From Candidatus Centipeda massiliensis (GTDB lineage: Bacteria; Bacillota; Negativicutes; Selenomonadales; Selenomonadaceae): 64,000 nucleotides of DNA. Under the pieces are notes generated by a model. It was given only the letters and a program-made list of their open reading frames with translations, searched no databases and had not been told where the DNA came from. Made by a program: the position numbers and the translations under genes. Shown in pieces: positions 17,064 to 25,716 of the stretch. Numbering within the stretch: position 1 is the stretch's first letter; each line of letters starts with the position of its first letter. The stretch spans positions 368,508 to 432,507 of the forward strand of contig NZ_LT985756.1 of NCBI RefSeq assembly GCF_900290285.1. The letters are read 5' to 3'.

Positions 17064-18062
17064 TCAACAATAAACCCGTCCGCGATGCGCAAGCAGACTG
17101 TCTGCATACCGCCCGAAATCCACATCATTGCTCTGCTCCAGCACGGCAATCAGGGCGGGGTCCATCGCAGCCGCCCCCGCCTTCGCCCCGCAGACAGCAA
17201 CCGCCATCGCGCCGATCGTATCCGTATCGCCGCCGAGATTCGCACATGCCAGACTGCACGCGTGCGGCTCCTTGAAATAATACGCCATGGCAAGGGCGGT
17301 GGGCACCGCCTCATTCATGAGCGTCGTCGTGCCGATCCCCTCGTAGACAGAAAGGGAGAACGCCTCTGCATCCGCGCGGTGCCGCCGGGCAAGCTCCAAC
17401 GCCAAGGCAAGCCGCGCTTTCGGCGAGGCACTGTACGTCTGCGCCCCATAGCGCGCCGCCATCGCATAGCAGTCCATGGCAGCGTCCATGATCCCCTCCC
17501 ACGACCTGCCGTCCAGTGCGGCACTGACCGCCGCCGCCACCATCCCCGCACCGCCCAGTGCCACATCCGTCTTGTGCGTCGCCTCGCTGATGCGGAACAC
17601 ATACGCGGCAAGCCCCTCCAGATCATCGCAGGGAAACAGACAGCCAATCGGCGCAATCCGCATCGCCGCCCCATTCGTCACCGCCGTTACCGTATACGGC
17701 TCCGGATCCTCGCCGTGCGCAACGGCATGGAGCGCAGCCTTGGAACTCTGTCCCAGAATATTCTTCTCGAACGCCTCCGTTTGAACCGCCCAGCGCAGCA
17801 GATTGTGTGCAATGATCCCCTTGTCCGGCACATAGTCATGTTCCATCAGAGAATCCAGAATGACCAGCGCCTGTGCCGTATCATCCGTAAACTCCCCCTT
17901 CTTCAAGCCAATCGCCGCAGGATTTTCCGGCGGACTGTCCTCAAACGTCTCGATCCGCCCGAAAATCTCCCGAATCCGCGCGCGGCTCAGCAGCTCCGAC
18001 GGCATCCCCATCGCATCTCCCAATGCCATCCCGTACAGCGTCCCCAAGATATGATCTCTCAT
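17064..18062 (-). CDS. ADP-ribosylglycohydrolase family protein (YegU-like)
   Basis: 332 residues from the ATG at 18062 (AGAGGTGA upstream). It belongs to the DraG/ARH fold: GTLYGMALGDAMGMPSE at the N-terminus, EFTDDTAQ (first metal-binding motif, usually TDDT) near residue 65, and ANLGGDTDTIGAMAVAVCG near residue 280 (second metal motif, GGDTD). All the expected dimagnesium ligands appear present. Members remove ADP-ribose from proteins, but many operon-linked relatives act on small ribosides. With the permease and PfkB kinase it forms the equivalent of E. coli yegTUV, so hydrolysis of an imported nucleoside-like compound is more likely than protein de-ADP-ribosylation. Confidence 0.88.
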   Translation of the reverse strand: MRDHILGTLYGMALGDAMGMPSELLSRARIREIFGRIETFEDSPPENPAAIGLKKGEFTDDTAQALVILDSLMEHDYVPDKGIIAHNLLRWAVQTEAFEKNILGQSSKAALHAVAHGEDPEPYTVTAVTNGAAMRIAPIGCLFPCDDLEGLAAYVFRISEATHKTDVALGGAGMVAAAVSAALDGRSWEGIMDAAMDCYAMAARYGAQTYSASPKARLALALELARRHRADAEAFSLSVYEGIGTTTLMNEAVPTALAMAYYFKEPHACSLACANLGGDTDTIGAMAVAVCGAKAGAAAMDPALIAVLEQSNDVDFGRYADSLLAHRGRVYC

Positions 18063-18090
18063 ACAATCACCTCTTTCACGATACAAGAAG

Positions 18091-18119
18091 ATTATACAAT
18101 ATCCAAAATTGTTTTACAA
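18091..18119 (-). promoter_or_regulatory. Sigma-A promoter of the YegU-like operon
   Basis: On the minus strand TTGTAA (18114-18119), 17 bases, TATAAT (18091-18096), 28 bases before the ATG at 18062. Confidence 0.65.
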
Positions 18120-18126
18120 CGCGAAA

Positions 18127-18163
18127 GAACAAGCCTCCACCAGCAAGTGACGGGGCTTGTTCT
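18127..18163 (-). terminator. Terminator after the solute-binding protein gene
   Basis: GAACAAGCC and GGCTTGTTC arms with a loop of 18 bases; on the minus strand followed by TTTCG, and on the plus strand by TATTTTC. Confidence 0.45.
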
Positions 18164-18195
18164 ATTTTCATCATTTCCCACTCTGCGGGATCCCC

Positions 18196-19734
18196 TCAGT
18201 CCACCGTCCACTCGTTGACATTCCAGAAGAAGCCAATGCCCCGGTAGCCGAGCAGCCTGTCCGGCGTGATGCCGTGCACGCGTGCACTCGTCACGTAGAT
18301 GAAGTCGATATAGCATATATAGATGTACGGAAGGTCTTTCGTCACCTCTTCCTGAAAGAGCCCGTAGAGGCGCATCCGCTCAGCGGGGTCGGTGGTGCGG
18401 CGCGCAGCGAGGAGATATTCATCCACGCGCGGATTCGAGTAGTGGCTGTCATTCCCCCGCCCGTTGGTCGAGTATACCTTGTAGGTATGTGCATCCGGGT
18501 CGATCTCATTCCCCACGCCGCTGAGGTACGCCATCTGCCCGTCCCAGTCGACCTGCGCAGGAGTCTCTACGGTGCAGTGGATCCCGACCGCACACAGTTG
18601 CGCCGCCACCACGTTGGCGATGTCGATGCGGCTGTGCTTGTCGTTCTTCACTGTGAGGACGAATCCGACCTCCTCCCCGCCGCGCATATAGTAGCCGTCA
18701 CTTCCCTTCGTGCAGCCCGCCGCTTCGAGGATCGCCCGTGCCTTTGCGGGATCATAGTCATAGTGCGGGACATTCGGATTGTCGTAGGAGCTGCGCTGCA
18801 GCGGGCCGTAGGCAGGCATCCCGTGCCCGCGCAAGGCTTCGTTCACGACCGCCGCACGATCAATGGCGTAGGCAATGGCAGGCAGCAGGTCGCGATTGCG
18901 CTGCCAGTAGGGATGCGTCCAGTTGATCAGAATCGATCCGTAGTTCGAGGACTTCATCGCGTAGTAGCGATTGCGCTCCTTCCCCTCAAAGGGTACCGCT
19001 GTCTGTGGCGCAAGCCGCGCCAGATCTGCCGTCCCGTCGGCAAGCGCCTTTGCCTCCGCAGCATCGTCCGCCACAATCTTAACCACGAAACAGTCAATCT
19101 TTGGTGCGCCGCGATAGTAGTCCTCATTCTTTACGAGAACGATCTCCTTGCCCGCCTCCCACTGCTCCATGCGGAAGGGACCTGTCCCGACGGGATTGCG
19201 GAAAAACCCCGTCGTCGTGAGATCCTGCCCTGCGAGCAGATGTGCTGGCAGGATCGGCTGCATCATGTAGTCGAGAAAGGCAGCATTCGGCGCAGACAGG
19301 CGAATACGCACCGTCTGATCGTCGACCTCCGTGATCTCACTCACATCCTCAAAGTTCGGTGCGTGAAGTGAGTGGATGCGCGGATCTCGGATCGCCTCGA
19401 TGGTAAACTTCACATCCGCCGCACGCAGCGGCTTCCCATCGTGCCAGTGCACGTCCTTGCGCAGGTGAAACACATACGTATCGGTCGCGGAGTCGTACTC
19501 CACCGACTCCGCAAGCGCCGGGACAATGTCATTGTTTTCATCGCGCCGCATCAGCCCGTCGAACAGCAGCTGCCCGATCTCGGAGTACTCATCCACGAGC
19601 ACATCGATCTCCTCGTAGTCCTTTGTCGCATAGACGAGCCGCGCACCATGCGCCTCGTCGGCGCGTTCCCCGACGCAGCCGCCCGTGAGCGCGAGAAGGA
19701 CAACCGCCATGCACAAAAGCAGCAACTTCTTCAT
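18196..19734 (-). CDS. ABC transporter substrate-binding lipoprotein, family 5
   Basis: 512 residues. A lipoprotein signal (MKKLLLLCMAVVLLALTGGC, Cys20 as lipid anchor) precedes a full SBP_bac_5 domain: LVYATKDYEEIDVLVDEY, LFDGLMRRDENNDIVPALAES and the family core HWHDGKPLRAADVKFTIEAI. The mid-protein NPVGTGPFRMEQWEAG and late DPAERMRLYGLFQEEVTKDLPYIYI are also classic. Such proteins deliver peptides, nickel or similar solutes to a Dpp/Nik-type permease. No permease or ATPase gene adjoins it here, so the partner lies elsewhere or the gene is an orphan. An AAGGGGGGGG run serves as ribosome binding site. An inverted-repeat element sits 60 bases upstream of the start. Confidence 0.92.
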   Translation of the reverse strand: MKKLLLLCMAVVLLALTGGCVGERADEAHGARLVYATKDYEEIDVLVDEYSEIGQLLFDGLMRRDENNDIVPALAESVEYDSATDTYVFHLRKDVHWHDGKPLRAADVKFTIEAIRDPRIHSLHAPNFEDVSEITEVDDQTVRIRLSAPNAAFLDYMMQPILPAHLLAGQDLTTTGFFRNPVGTGPFRMEQWEAGKEIVLVKNEDYYRGAPKIDCFVVKIVADDAAEAKALADGTADLARLAPQTAVPFEGKERNRYYAMKSSNYGSILINWTHPYWQRNRDLLPAIAYAIDRAAVVNEALRGHGMPAYGPLQRSSYDNPNVPHYDYDPAKARAILEAAGCTKGSDGYYMRGGEEVGFVLTVKNDKHSRIDIANVVAAQLCAVGIHCTVETPAQVDWDGQMAYLSGVGNEIDPDAHTYKVYSTNGRGNDSHYSNPRVDEYLLAARRTTDPAERMRLYGLFQEEVTKDLPYIYICYIDFIYVTSARVHGITPDRLLGYRGIGFFWNVNEWTVD

Positions 19735-19793
19735 CACACATCCCCCCCCTTTGACCGCATTCCCCTTTTTCGCCATATTGGAGCAGCAATTTT

Positions 19794-19956
19794 AGGAAGC
19801 ACTGATAAATTCAGCACTGCCATCTTGGCACATCTTTTTCACCCTCTCTGTGCCCTAGAATCCTCCACATAGCCCTTGCTATGCGTCCGGTTTGTCTCCT
19901 TGACAGGACAAAAAATCTGTACCAATCTGACAGACTTCATTTTATCAGTGATTCCT
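19794..19956. mobile_element. MITE-like inverted-repeat element, copy 1
   Basis: About 163 bp bounded by AGGAAGCACTGATAAA and TTTATCAGTGATTCCT. It encodes nothing. The inside contains CATAGC..GCTATG followed by GCGTCCGGTTTG. Related copies are at 30338-30498 (inverted), 59231-59394 and, deleted inside, 51935-51974. Flanking bases often read TTA/TAA, which would fit a TA-targeting transposase (IS630/Tc1-type), but this is inference. Confidence 0.75.
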
Positions 19957-20071
19957 TTATTTGAGAAAATTTTCGATATGCACATATTTATAAACCATTC
20001 GTGATTTATGATTCAATTTCCTTCTCACTGTGCACGTTTTTTCCAATTTTTCCAAAAGGACTGTTGTCGTT

Positions 20072-20206
20072 AGAAAAGCACTGATAAATTCGAGCCTGCC
20101 GCAGTGCTTAGAAGAGAGAAATTTTTGAAATGACTTAATAGCAGACAGGAATCTACTTATTTATGTAGAAACACTGTCATTAAGGATCATTAAGGAATCA
20201 CTGATA
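20072..20206. repeat. Partial MITE ends upstream of the Hsp70 cassette
   Basis: AGAAAAGCACTGATAAATTC (20072-20091) and AAGGAATCACTGATA (20192-20206) are two same-direction copies of the left end of the element at 19794, without a right end. The second end stops 21 bases before the first gene of the cassette. I see no convincing promoter in 19957-20227; a weak TTGAGA-18-TATTTA lies at its left. Confidence 0.5.
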
Positions 20207-20227
20207 TTCTTTGGGAGTTGAGGTTCT

Positions 20228-22318
20228 ATGAATCATTTCGAGCTGTACCTTGATGAGAGCGGTCAGTTCGAGGAGCGGAACAAAGATGGGCGGCCTTCCA
20301 TTGTCGCGGGCTATCTGATGTCCAAAAAATGCAGTGAGGCATGGGCGGAGTCCCTGTTTGCTAAAACGAAACGGAAGGACGCATCCTTTTCCGAAATCGA
20401 TACGGATCAATTTCATGCGATGGAAAGCAGATCCGCTGCGCTTCCGGCGTTCAACGTCTGTCTGATGGAGGAGCTGCAGACCGCCGGCGGCGTGATGGTG
20501 GTCTTTCAGAACGGACGCGGCAACAGGATCGTGAATTCGGACATCACGTATCTGAATGTATTTGCCGAGGGAATCCTGAAACTGATGTATCACCTGCTGG
20601 CGCATTATAAAGATGAGATTTCTCTTAACATCACCTATGCTACCAGACTTCAGATGGAGGAAAAAGAAAAAAGCGGCATTTGTCAGTCCATCGAAAACGA
20701 TGCCTATTTCGAGCGCATACAGGAACGAATCCTGCTCCGCATGGCTCATATCGCCCCCAACGACCGAAGCCGTCTGCAGTACCGTCTGCATTGGGGGAGC
20801 GCCAGAAAATCCCCTCTGCTCATGCTGGCGGATGCCGTCAACTACACCTTGCGCGGGGGCGTGTCCTCCCTGTCACCGGCGCAGAAGGAACGGGTCGGGG
20901 CGCTCGCGCAGCTTCGGTTCAAGGTGCTAGAGCACAGCGGGTGGGAACAGATACAGGCGCATATCACAAGCAGCCGCTGGGCCGAGGCCGTATACAGCTG
21001 GTATGGCGAATACGATGATGAACTCAGAGAGCTGCACGGCAGCGAATTCAACCATCTGATCGTGGAGCGCCTGGAACAGCTGGGAGCGGCAAACAGCAGA
21101 GTACAGTTCGAGGTTCTCTCGAACCTCATCAAGATCCTGATCGATACGCGCAAGTACGAAACCGCGAACAAGTTTATGGATCGCATCGCACAGAAATTAT
21201 TTCCCCTGCTGGCACAGAAGGGGCTGCTTTCGCCCGAGGCGGACTTTGACCTACATTTCCTGCGGCTGACGACAGCGACGCACCAGGGCGATGTGAGCGG
21301 TGCCGAAGAACGGATACAAATATGCCGCGAGAAGCTCGCGCGGCTTCCCGCGACGTGGGAAACCATGGACTACTATCTGTCCTACAAGCTGCGCGAGGCG
21401 GAACAGCAGAAGAACATGTATGATTTCAGGGGCGCGATTGCAAATCTGGACAAATTGGAGCAAATTCTGACGGATGCCGTATCGGTCGTGCAGATGATTG
21501 ACGACCTGGGCGAATTCGGCGAAAAGATCAAATCGACGACCTTGGGCAAGGTACTCGGCTCCCGTGTGACCGCCCGCTGTTATCTTTCGTACGAAACACC
21601 GGAGGAACTGGCATTGGCACGCAGGGACTCGGACGCGGCAATGGAGCAGTTTCACCGTGCGGCGGACAAGGCGCGTCAGTCCATGGTACGCTCTATGGTG
21701 GAGTATCTGGACGGGCAATTTGGCGAGGCGCTGCTGTGGCTCGGCAGAGCCTGCGGGGTGGAGGACGCCGCGCCTGCGAAACTATTGGACGTGTTCCGTC
21801 GGGATAAAAACGCATCGGTCTTCGGCGTTCTGCACTACACCAGTCTTATGGCGCACGCGCTGCAAAAGGGGCATCCGCTGGGAGAAGAACTATTTTCCGC
21901 ATGGAATGTGGTGCCGCCGGACGCAATCATCCCCGACCAGCGCCTGTATCCTGTGAACATCATTTTATGGAGGATTGGCACGGCAAAGGCGGTCATGCAG
22001 CCGGGCGCGGCAGAGCCATACTACAAGGAAGCGATCTCCGTGACCGACAGCAATCCGATGAATCTGCCGCACTTCATGGCGCGGCTTGCCATGAAAGCCG
22101 AATACGAAAACATATTGGCGCGGTCAAACAAAGCCAAAACGACGAGAAGTTTCCTCTCCTTCGAGCGTGATTATCAGAAGCTGAAGGAATGCCGGCTCCG
22201 TCTGCCGGAGAACGTTCTCAATGAACTGGATTCCTTTTTTGCTGCGGCAAAGGGCGGCAGCAAGGGCGCAGCGCGGTGTGATCCGGCGCGTATTGTTGGA
22301 AGCATAGCAATTTTATAG
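20228..22318 (+). CDS. DUF3800 (RNase H-like) protein with helical repeat C-terminus
   Basis: 696 residues. The first 210 or so form a DUF3800 domain, a predicted RNase H-fold nuclease: YLDESGQF at residues 7-14 with Asp9 and Glu10, and MLADAVNYTLRG with Asp202, the distal acidic residue seen in the family. The remainder, about 480 residues, is alpha-helical and TPR-like (for example GAIANLDKLEQIL and EQFHRAADKARQSM), typical of a sensing or docking arm. It is the first gene of a tight five-gene cassette with the GrpE-like, Hsp70, helical and STAND proteins. A nuclease effector role is inferred. Alternatively the DUF3800 domain may be non-catalytic. Confidence 0.8.
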   Translation: MNHFELYLDESGQFEERNKDGRPSIVAGYLMSKKCSEAWAESLFAKTKRKDASFSEIDTDQFHAMESRSAALPAFNVCLMEELQTAGGVMVVFQNGRGNRIVNSDITYLNVFAEGILKLMYHLLAHYKDEISLNITYATRLQMEEKEKSGICQSIENDAYFERIQERILLRMAHIAPNDRSRLQYRLHWGSARKSPLLMLADAVNYTLRGGVSSLSPAQKERVGALAQLRFKVLEHSGWEQIQAHITSSRWAEAVYSWYGEYDDELRELHGSEFNHLIVERLEQLGAANSRVQFEVLSNLIKILIDTRKYETANKFMDRIAQKLFPLLAQKGLLSPEADFDLHFLRLTTATHQGDVSGAEERIQICREKLARLPATWETMDYYLSYKLREAEQQKNMYDFRGAIANLDKLEQILTDAVSVVQMIDDLGEFGEKIKSTTLGKVLGSRVTARCYLSYETPEELALARRDSDAAMEQFHRAADKARQSMVRSMVEYLDGQFGEALLWLGRACGVEDAAPAKLLDVFRRDKNASVFGVLHYTSLMAHALQKGHPLGEELFSAWNVVPPDAIIPDQRLYPVNIILWRIGTAKAVMQPGAAEPYYKEAISVTDSNPMNLPHFMARLAMKAEYENILARSNKAKTTRSFLSFERDYQKLKECRLRLPENVLNELDSFFAAAKGGSKGAARCDPARIVGSIAIL

Positions 22319-22346
22319 AGTCATCTGGATTTTGAAGGAGCACGAC

Positions 22347-23981
22347 ATGGGCAATGTTGAATTTTCCAGCGATTATCTGCCGACGGGTCTGGATCGCATG
22401 AAGATCGATCTTCTGTTTGATTTGGCTGCCGGCCATCATGCGGGCAAGGGATTTTCCTACGAGCAGCAGCGAGATTACTACATGCAGGAAATCTACGGGG
22501 ACGATGCCGACGTACGCAAGATGATCCAATACGGAAAAAACTACAAGCTGTTCTCGGAGTATATGTTCCCGAATCAGCCGTGGAAGATACGGAGCAAAAA
22601 GCTTCTGTGCACATTTTTTGCGACCTGCGTGCTGCTGGATTGGATGTACCGGACGGGCGTCTACAGCCTCGCCATCGACGAGACGGAAATGCGCCGCAGC
22701 TGCCTCGACGTCGCCGGCGACCTGAGCGGAGAGGCAGAGGTCATGGTGCGCCGCGAAATTGTGTACCTGCACAGCCAGTACACAGCACATCTGACGGAAG
22801 CGGATTATGACGCGTACCTGCAGCTGATGAACCGTTTCTCCGTCCCATTCCGGGATACGCTGGAGACCGTAAAAAAATATATGACGGACTATTTCCTTCC
22901 GGTCTGCGAGAAGCTTGCGGTTCCGCCGGAAAAACGTCTGCTGTTCCGGTTAGAGCTGGACGCATTGGCCGAGATTCAGATCGGCAACAATGATTTCGTC
23001 GACTACATCGCCGCCTTTAAGCAGGCGTGGAGGGAGAAGTTCCCGCAGTACAGCTATGACGACTCGGTGGAGAAGTACCTCCGCAGCAAAAAGGGCATCT
23101 GCATCAACGCGTTCGGCAACCGGCTGAAAACCATCCGCAGCGAGCGGGCACTGTTCGATCTGCTGGCGGCAGTGAACATCAAACTGGCTCTTTCCAACGG
23201 TGCCGCCGACCCGGACGAGCTGCATGAGAAGGTGACGGCGCAAACCAAAAATCTGTCGGATAACATCCGCAGCCACCTCTTCAACGAGTGCGAACAGAAA
23301 ATGACCCGCTATTACGACCTCGGGCAGCGGGAAAACTACAGTGCCGCCCTGGCGCAGGAGATGATCCCCTACAAGACGGGGCTGCTGTACGTCAATGACA
23401 TCCTGATGGAGGAGATCGAGCGACGCGACAAAAGCAACCGGCCGTCGCAGCAGTCCCGCATGCGGGACGATCAGAGTGACAGTGAGATGGAGAAGTATAC
23501 CCGCAAATATGACGTCCTCATCTCCCAGAAGGATGCGGAGATCTACGATCTGAAGCGCGAGCTGGAATACTACGAGGGCGTCCGCTCGCAGGAGTTCCGC
23601 AGCGAGCTGTCCCAGTACACAAAGGCGATGATGGATATTTTTCAGCGGCTGTGCGACCGCAAATACGGTGCACCGCTGAACGAGCTGTACCTGATGGGAA
23701 GCGGGCTGTCCGAACTCAGCAGCGAGAAGATGAAGGCAGCTGTTCAGAACTTCCTGTTCGTCCTCGACGGCATCGGGATTTCCCCGTACGATGCCGACAA
23801 GATCGGGAAGAAGGTTCCGTTTGACTCCGAGGAGGCCAATGTCGTCTATGCGGTCAACGAAAAGGATATTGCAGAGGGGCTGAACCGCGGCCTTCTCAAC
23901 TATCCCGGCTGGAGATACAAGGGGGAGAATCTCGTCCTGCCCTGGGTGACGATGGAAACGGAGGCCGACCAGAATGGATAA
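22347..23981 (+). CDS. Hypothetical protein with coiled coil and GrpE-like C-terminal domain
   Basis: 544 residues from the ATG at 22347 (AAGGAG six bases upstream). Residues 1 to about 370 are helical and unrecognised. A charged coiled coil follows at about 378-415 (KYTRKYDVLISQKDAEIYDL), then a short helical bundle, then a compact end at 491-544: PFDSEEANVVYAV, GLLNYPGWRYKGENLVLPWV. Coiled coil, bundle and a beta segment beginning PFD.. and ending GY-x-L..LRPA.V is the layout of GrpE, the Hsp70 nucleotide-exchange factor. The stop overlaps the Hsp70 start by eight bases. I infer a dedicated exchange factor fused to a sensing domain; sequence similarity is weak. Confidence 0.6.
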   Translation: MGNVEFSSDYLPTGLDRMKIDLLFDLAAGHHAGKGFSYEQQRDYYMQEIYGDDADVRKMIQYGKNYKLFSEYMFPNQPWKIRSKKLLCTFFATCVLLDWMYRTGVYSLAIDETEMRRSCLDVAGDLSGEAEVMVRREIVYLHSQYTAHLTEADYDAYLQLMNRFSVPFRDTLETVKKYMTDYFLPVCEKLAVPPEKRLLFRLELDALAEIQIGNNDFVDYIAAFKQAWREKFPQYSYDDSVEKYLRSKKGICINAFGNRLKTIRSERALFDLLAAVNIKLALSNGAADPDELHEKVTAQTKNLSDNIRSHLFNECEQKMTRYYDLGQRENYSAALAQEMIPYKTGLLYVNDILMEEIERRDKSNRPSQQSRMRDDQSDSEMEKYTRKYDVLISQKDAEIYDLKRELEYYEGVRSQEFRSELSQYTKAMMDIFQRLCDRKYGAPLNELYLMGSGLSELSSEKMKAAVQNFLFVLDGIGISPYDADKIGKKVPFDSEEANVVYAVNEKDIAEGLNRGLLNYPGWRYKGENLVLPWVTMETEADQNG

Positions 23982-25692
23982 TGCAAAGGACATGCGGCAC
24001 AAAATCCACATCGGAATCGACCTCGGCACCACCAATACGGTGATGGCAACGTGCAAGATGCCGCGCCACAACATCATGCGCCCCACGATATGCTCGATCA
24101 ACCAGTACATAATGGAAAACCAGATCGGGATGGAGAAGTCCCTGCCCTCCGTACTCTTTTTCGGTGCAAACGGCAAGGTAAAGGTGGGGCGGTTCGCGCG
24201 CGACAAAAAGCAGGACGGCGCGGATCGGCGCATCCTCTACAACACAAAGATCGACATGGGGCGCAAGGTCGTATATGCCAACGAGTACACACCGGTCAAG
24301 GCAGCCGCCGACATTCTGAAGGTCTGCCACGACGCCATCCGGCAGACCGTCATGCAGCGCGGGGACAGCGAGTTCCCCGATGTAACCATCACCGTCCCCG
24401 CCTCGTTCAACCAGAGCCAGATCGCGGACACCATCATGGCGGCAAAAATGGCGGGCTTTGAAAAGGTGTCCATTCTGGAAGAACCCATCGCCGCACTCTA
24501 CCACTATATCAACGGGCAGTACGCATCGGGCGCGGAGGACATGATCGACTTCTCGGAAAAAAAGCGCATGATGGTGTACGACATCGGCGGAGGAACGTGC
24601 GATGTCTGTGTCGTCGACCTGCAGATTGACGAGGACGACGTCTATGACATCCACTTTGTTGCAACGAACCGCTATACGGAGTTCGGCGGAAACGACTTCG
24701 ACGAACAGGCTGCGATCGGCATTCTGAACAAGTTGTTCAGACGCTATGAAATCAACGATGCGGAGATCGACGCACCGGAGCTGAAGGCGGATCTGGTCGC
24801 CCGGATCATGCCGGCCTGCGAGCAGTACAAGCTATGGTACAGCACGCAGCTGAACCAGGGCTACGGCGAGGACGAAGACCTCCCCACCCCGACCTACGGG
24901 GCTCTTCCGCGGTTCCTGACCAAATACGAAAACGTGGAGCTGGACTGCACCTACAGCGAATATCGGGCATACACCGCCCTGTTCTTCAACGACAGCTACC
25001 GCCGTCCCACGCGTGATCTGACGGACAAGCTGCGGGACAAACACGTGCTGAAGCCGGTCTATCAGCTGCTGAAGCGGCTGAAGGAGGAGGGCGAACGCGG
25101 CATCGACTGCGTCTTCCTGACCGGCGGCATGTCGATGTACCCGCCCATTGAAAAGGCGCTCGCTGCGTACTGCCAATGCCCCGTCCTCAAGGCGGAGGAG
25201 CCGATGGAGGCCGTGGCGATGGGGGCGGCGATCTCGAAATTCGTATCCACGCGGAAAGACACCGCCCACATGCTGAATCTGCAGGACGAAGACCCCGCGG
25301 AAACCGAGGAAGAATCTGCCTTGGTGCAGGAGCATCGGGATGAGCGTCCCAAACTGCCGGAGGCGATCTTCATTGACGTGGAAAACCAGCTGCCGATGGA
25401 GATTATCCCCGCGAACATCGCGATCCCCTGCAGCGGCGAGGTGGAGCATACATTTCACGTCGGCTCAAACGGGGTGCGCTTCCACCTGTTTGCGGGGCAG
25501 AGCCAATGGGACCCCGAAATGAGAATCCTCTATGACTACGCGCAGACCTTCAACGATCTTGTGAAACCGAATACGGAGGCGCGCATCCGCTATGAAATCG
25601 ATGAGGATCGCTTTTTGAAAATGCAGCTGGTCATTTCCGATGTGCGGAATCAGGTGTTTGATCTGACCGTGGACACCTTCGAAAAAATCTGA
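23974..25692 (+). CDS. Hsp70 family ATPase, cassette-specific, lacking the lid domain
   Basis: 572 residues. A complete Hsp70 nucleotide-binding domain: phosphate-1 GIDLGTTNTV (14-23), VPASFNQSQI, connect-1 EEPIAALYHY, phosphate-2 VYDIGGGTCDV (201-211), FGGNDFDE, adenosine motif FLTGGMSMYPP (381-391) and EAVAMGAA. A reduced beta substrate-binding region (about 465-572, with MEIIPANIAIP) follows, but no helical lid, so the protein is shorter than DnaK (about 610-640). The canonical DLLLLDVTP linker is not present. It overlaps the GrpE-like gene and is followed within 24 bases by the next gene. Unlike dnaK it is not next to grpE-dnaJ or hrcA. I infer an ATP-dependent switch in a defence or signalling complex. 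Confidence 0.9.
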   Translation: MDNAKDMRHKIHIGIDLGTTNTVMATCKMPRHNIMRPTICSINQYIMENQIGMEKSLPSVLFFGANGKVKVGRFARDKKQDGADRRILYNTKIDMGRKVVYANEYTPVKAAADILKVCHDAIRQTVMQRGDSEFPDVTITVPASFNQSQIADTIMAAKMAGFEKVSILEEPIAALYHYINGQYASGAEDMIDFSEKKRMMVYDIGGGTCDVCVVDLQIDEDDVYDIHFVATNRYTEFGGNDFDEQAAIGILNKLFRRYEINDAEIDAPELKADLVARIMPACEQYKLWYSTQLNQGYGEDEDLPTPTYGALPRFLTKYENVELDCTYSEYRAYTALFFNDSYRRPTRDLTDKLRDKHVLKPVYQLLKRLKEEGERGIDCVFLTGGMSMYPPIEKALAAYCQCPVLKAEEPMEAVAMGAAISKFVSTRKDTAHMLNLQDEDPAETEEESALVQEHRDERPKLPEAIFIDVENQLPMEIIPANIAIPCSGEVEHTFHVGSNGVRFHLFAGQSQWDPEMRILYDYAQTFNDLVKPNTEARIRYEIDEDRFLKMQLVISDVRNQVFDLTVDTFEKI

Positions 25693-25716
25693 CCGACCGA
25701 TGAAATGGAGTGCCTT

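Noticed and set aside
17064..18062. ADP-ribosylglycohydrolase gene as the partner of the macro-domain or of an ADP-ribosylating toxin
   Set aside because: It is in an operon with a permease and a sugar kinase and far from the macro gene; no toxin is adjacent.
15608..19371. Long plus-strand open frames (up to about 555 codons) across the YegTUV-like operon and SBP gene
   Set aside because: They are antisense to genes with clear family motifs, are rich in Arg, His and Gln, and show no domain. They result from the GC-rich codon use of the opposite strand.
23974..25692. The Hsp70 gene as the housekeeping dnaK
   Set aside because: It lacks the lid domain and the usual linker, and has no hrcA-grpE-dnaJ neighbourhood; the GrpE-like domain next to it is fused to another protein.
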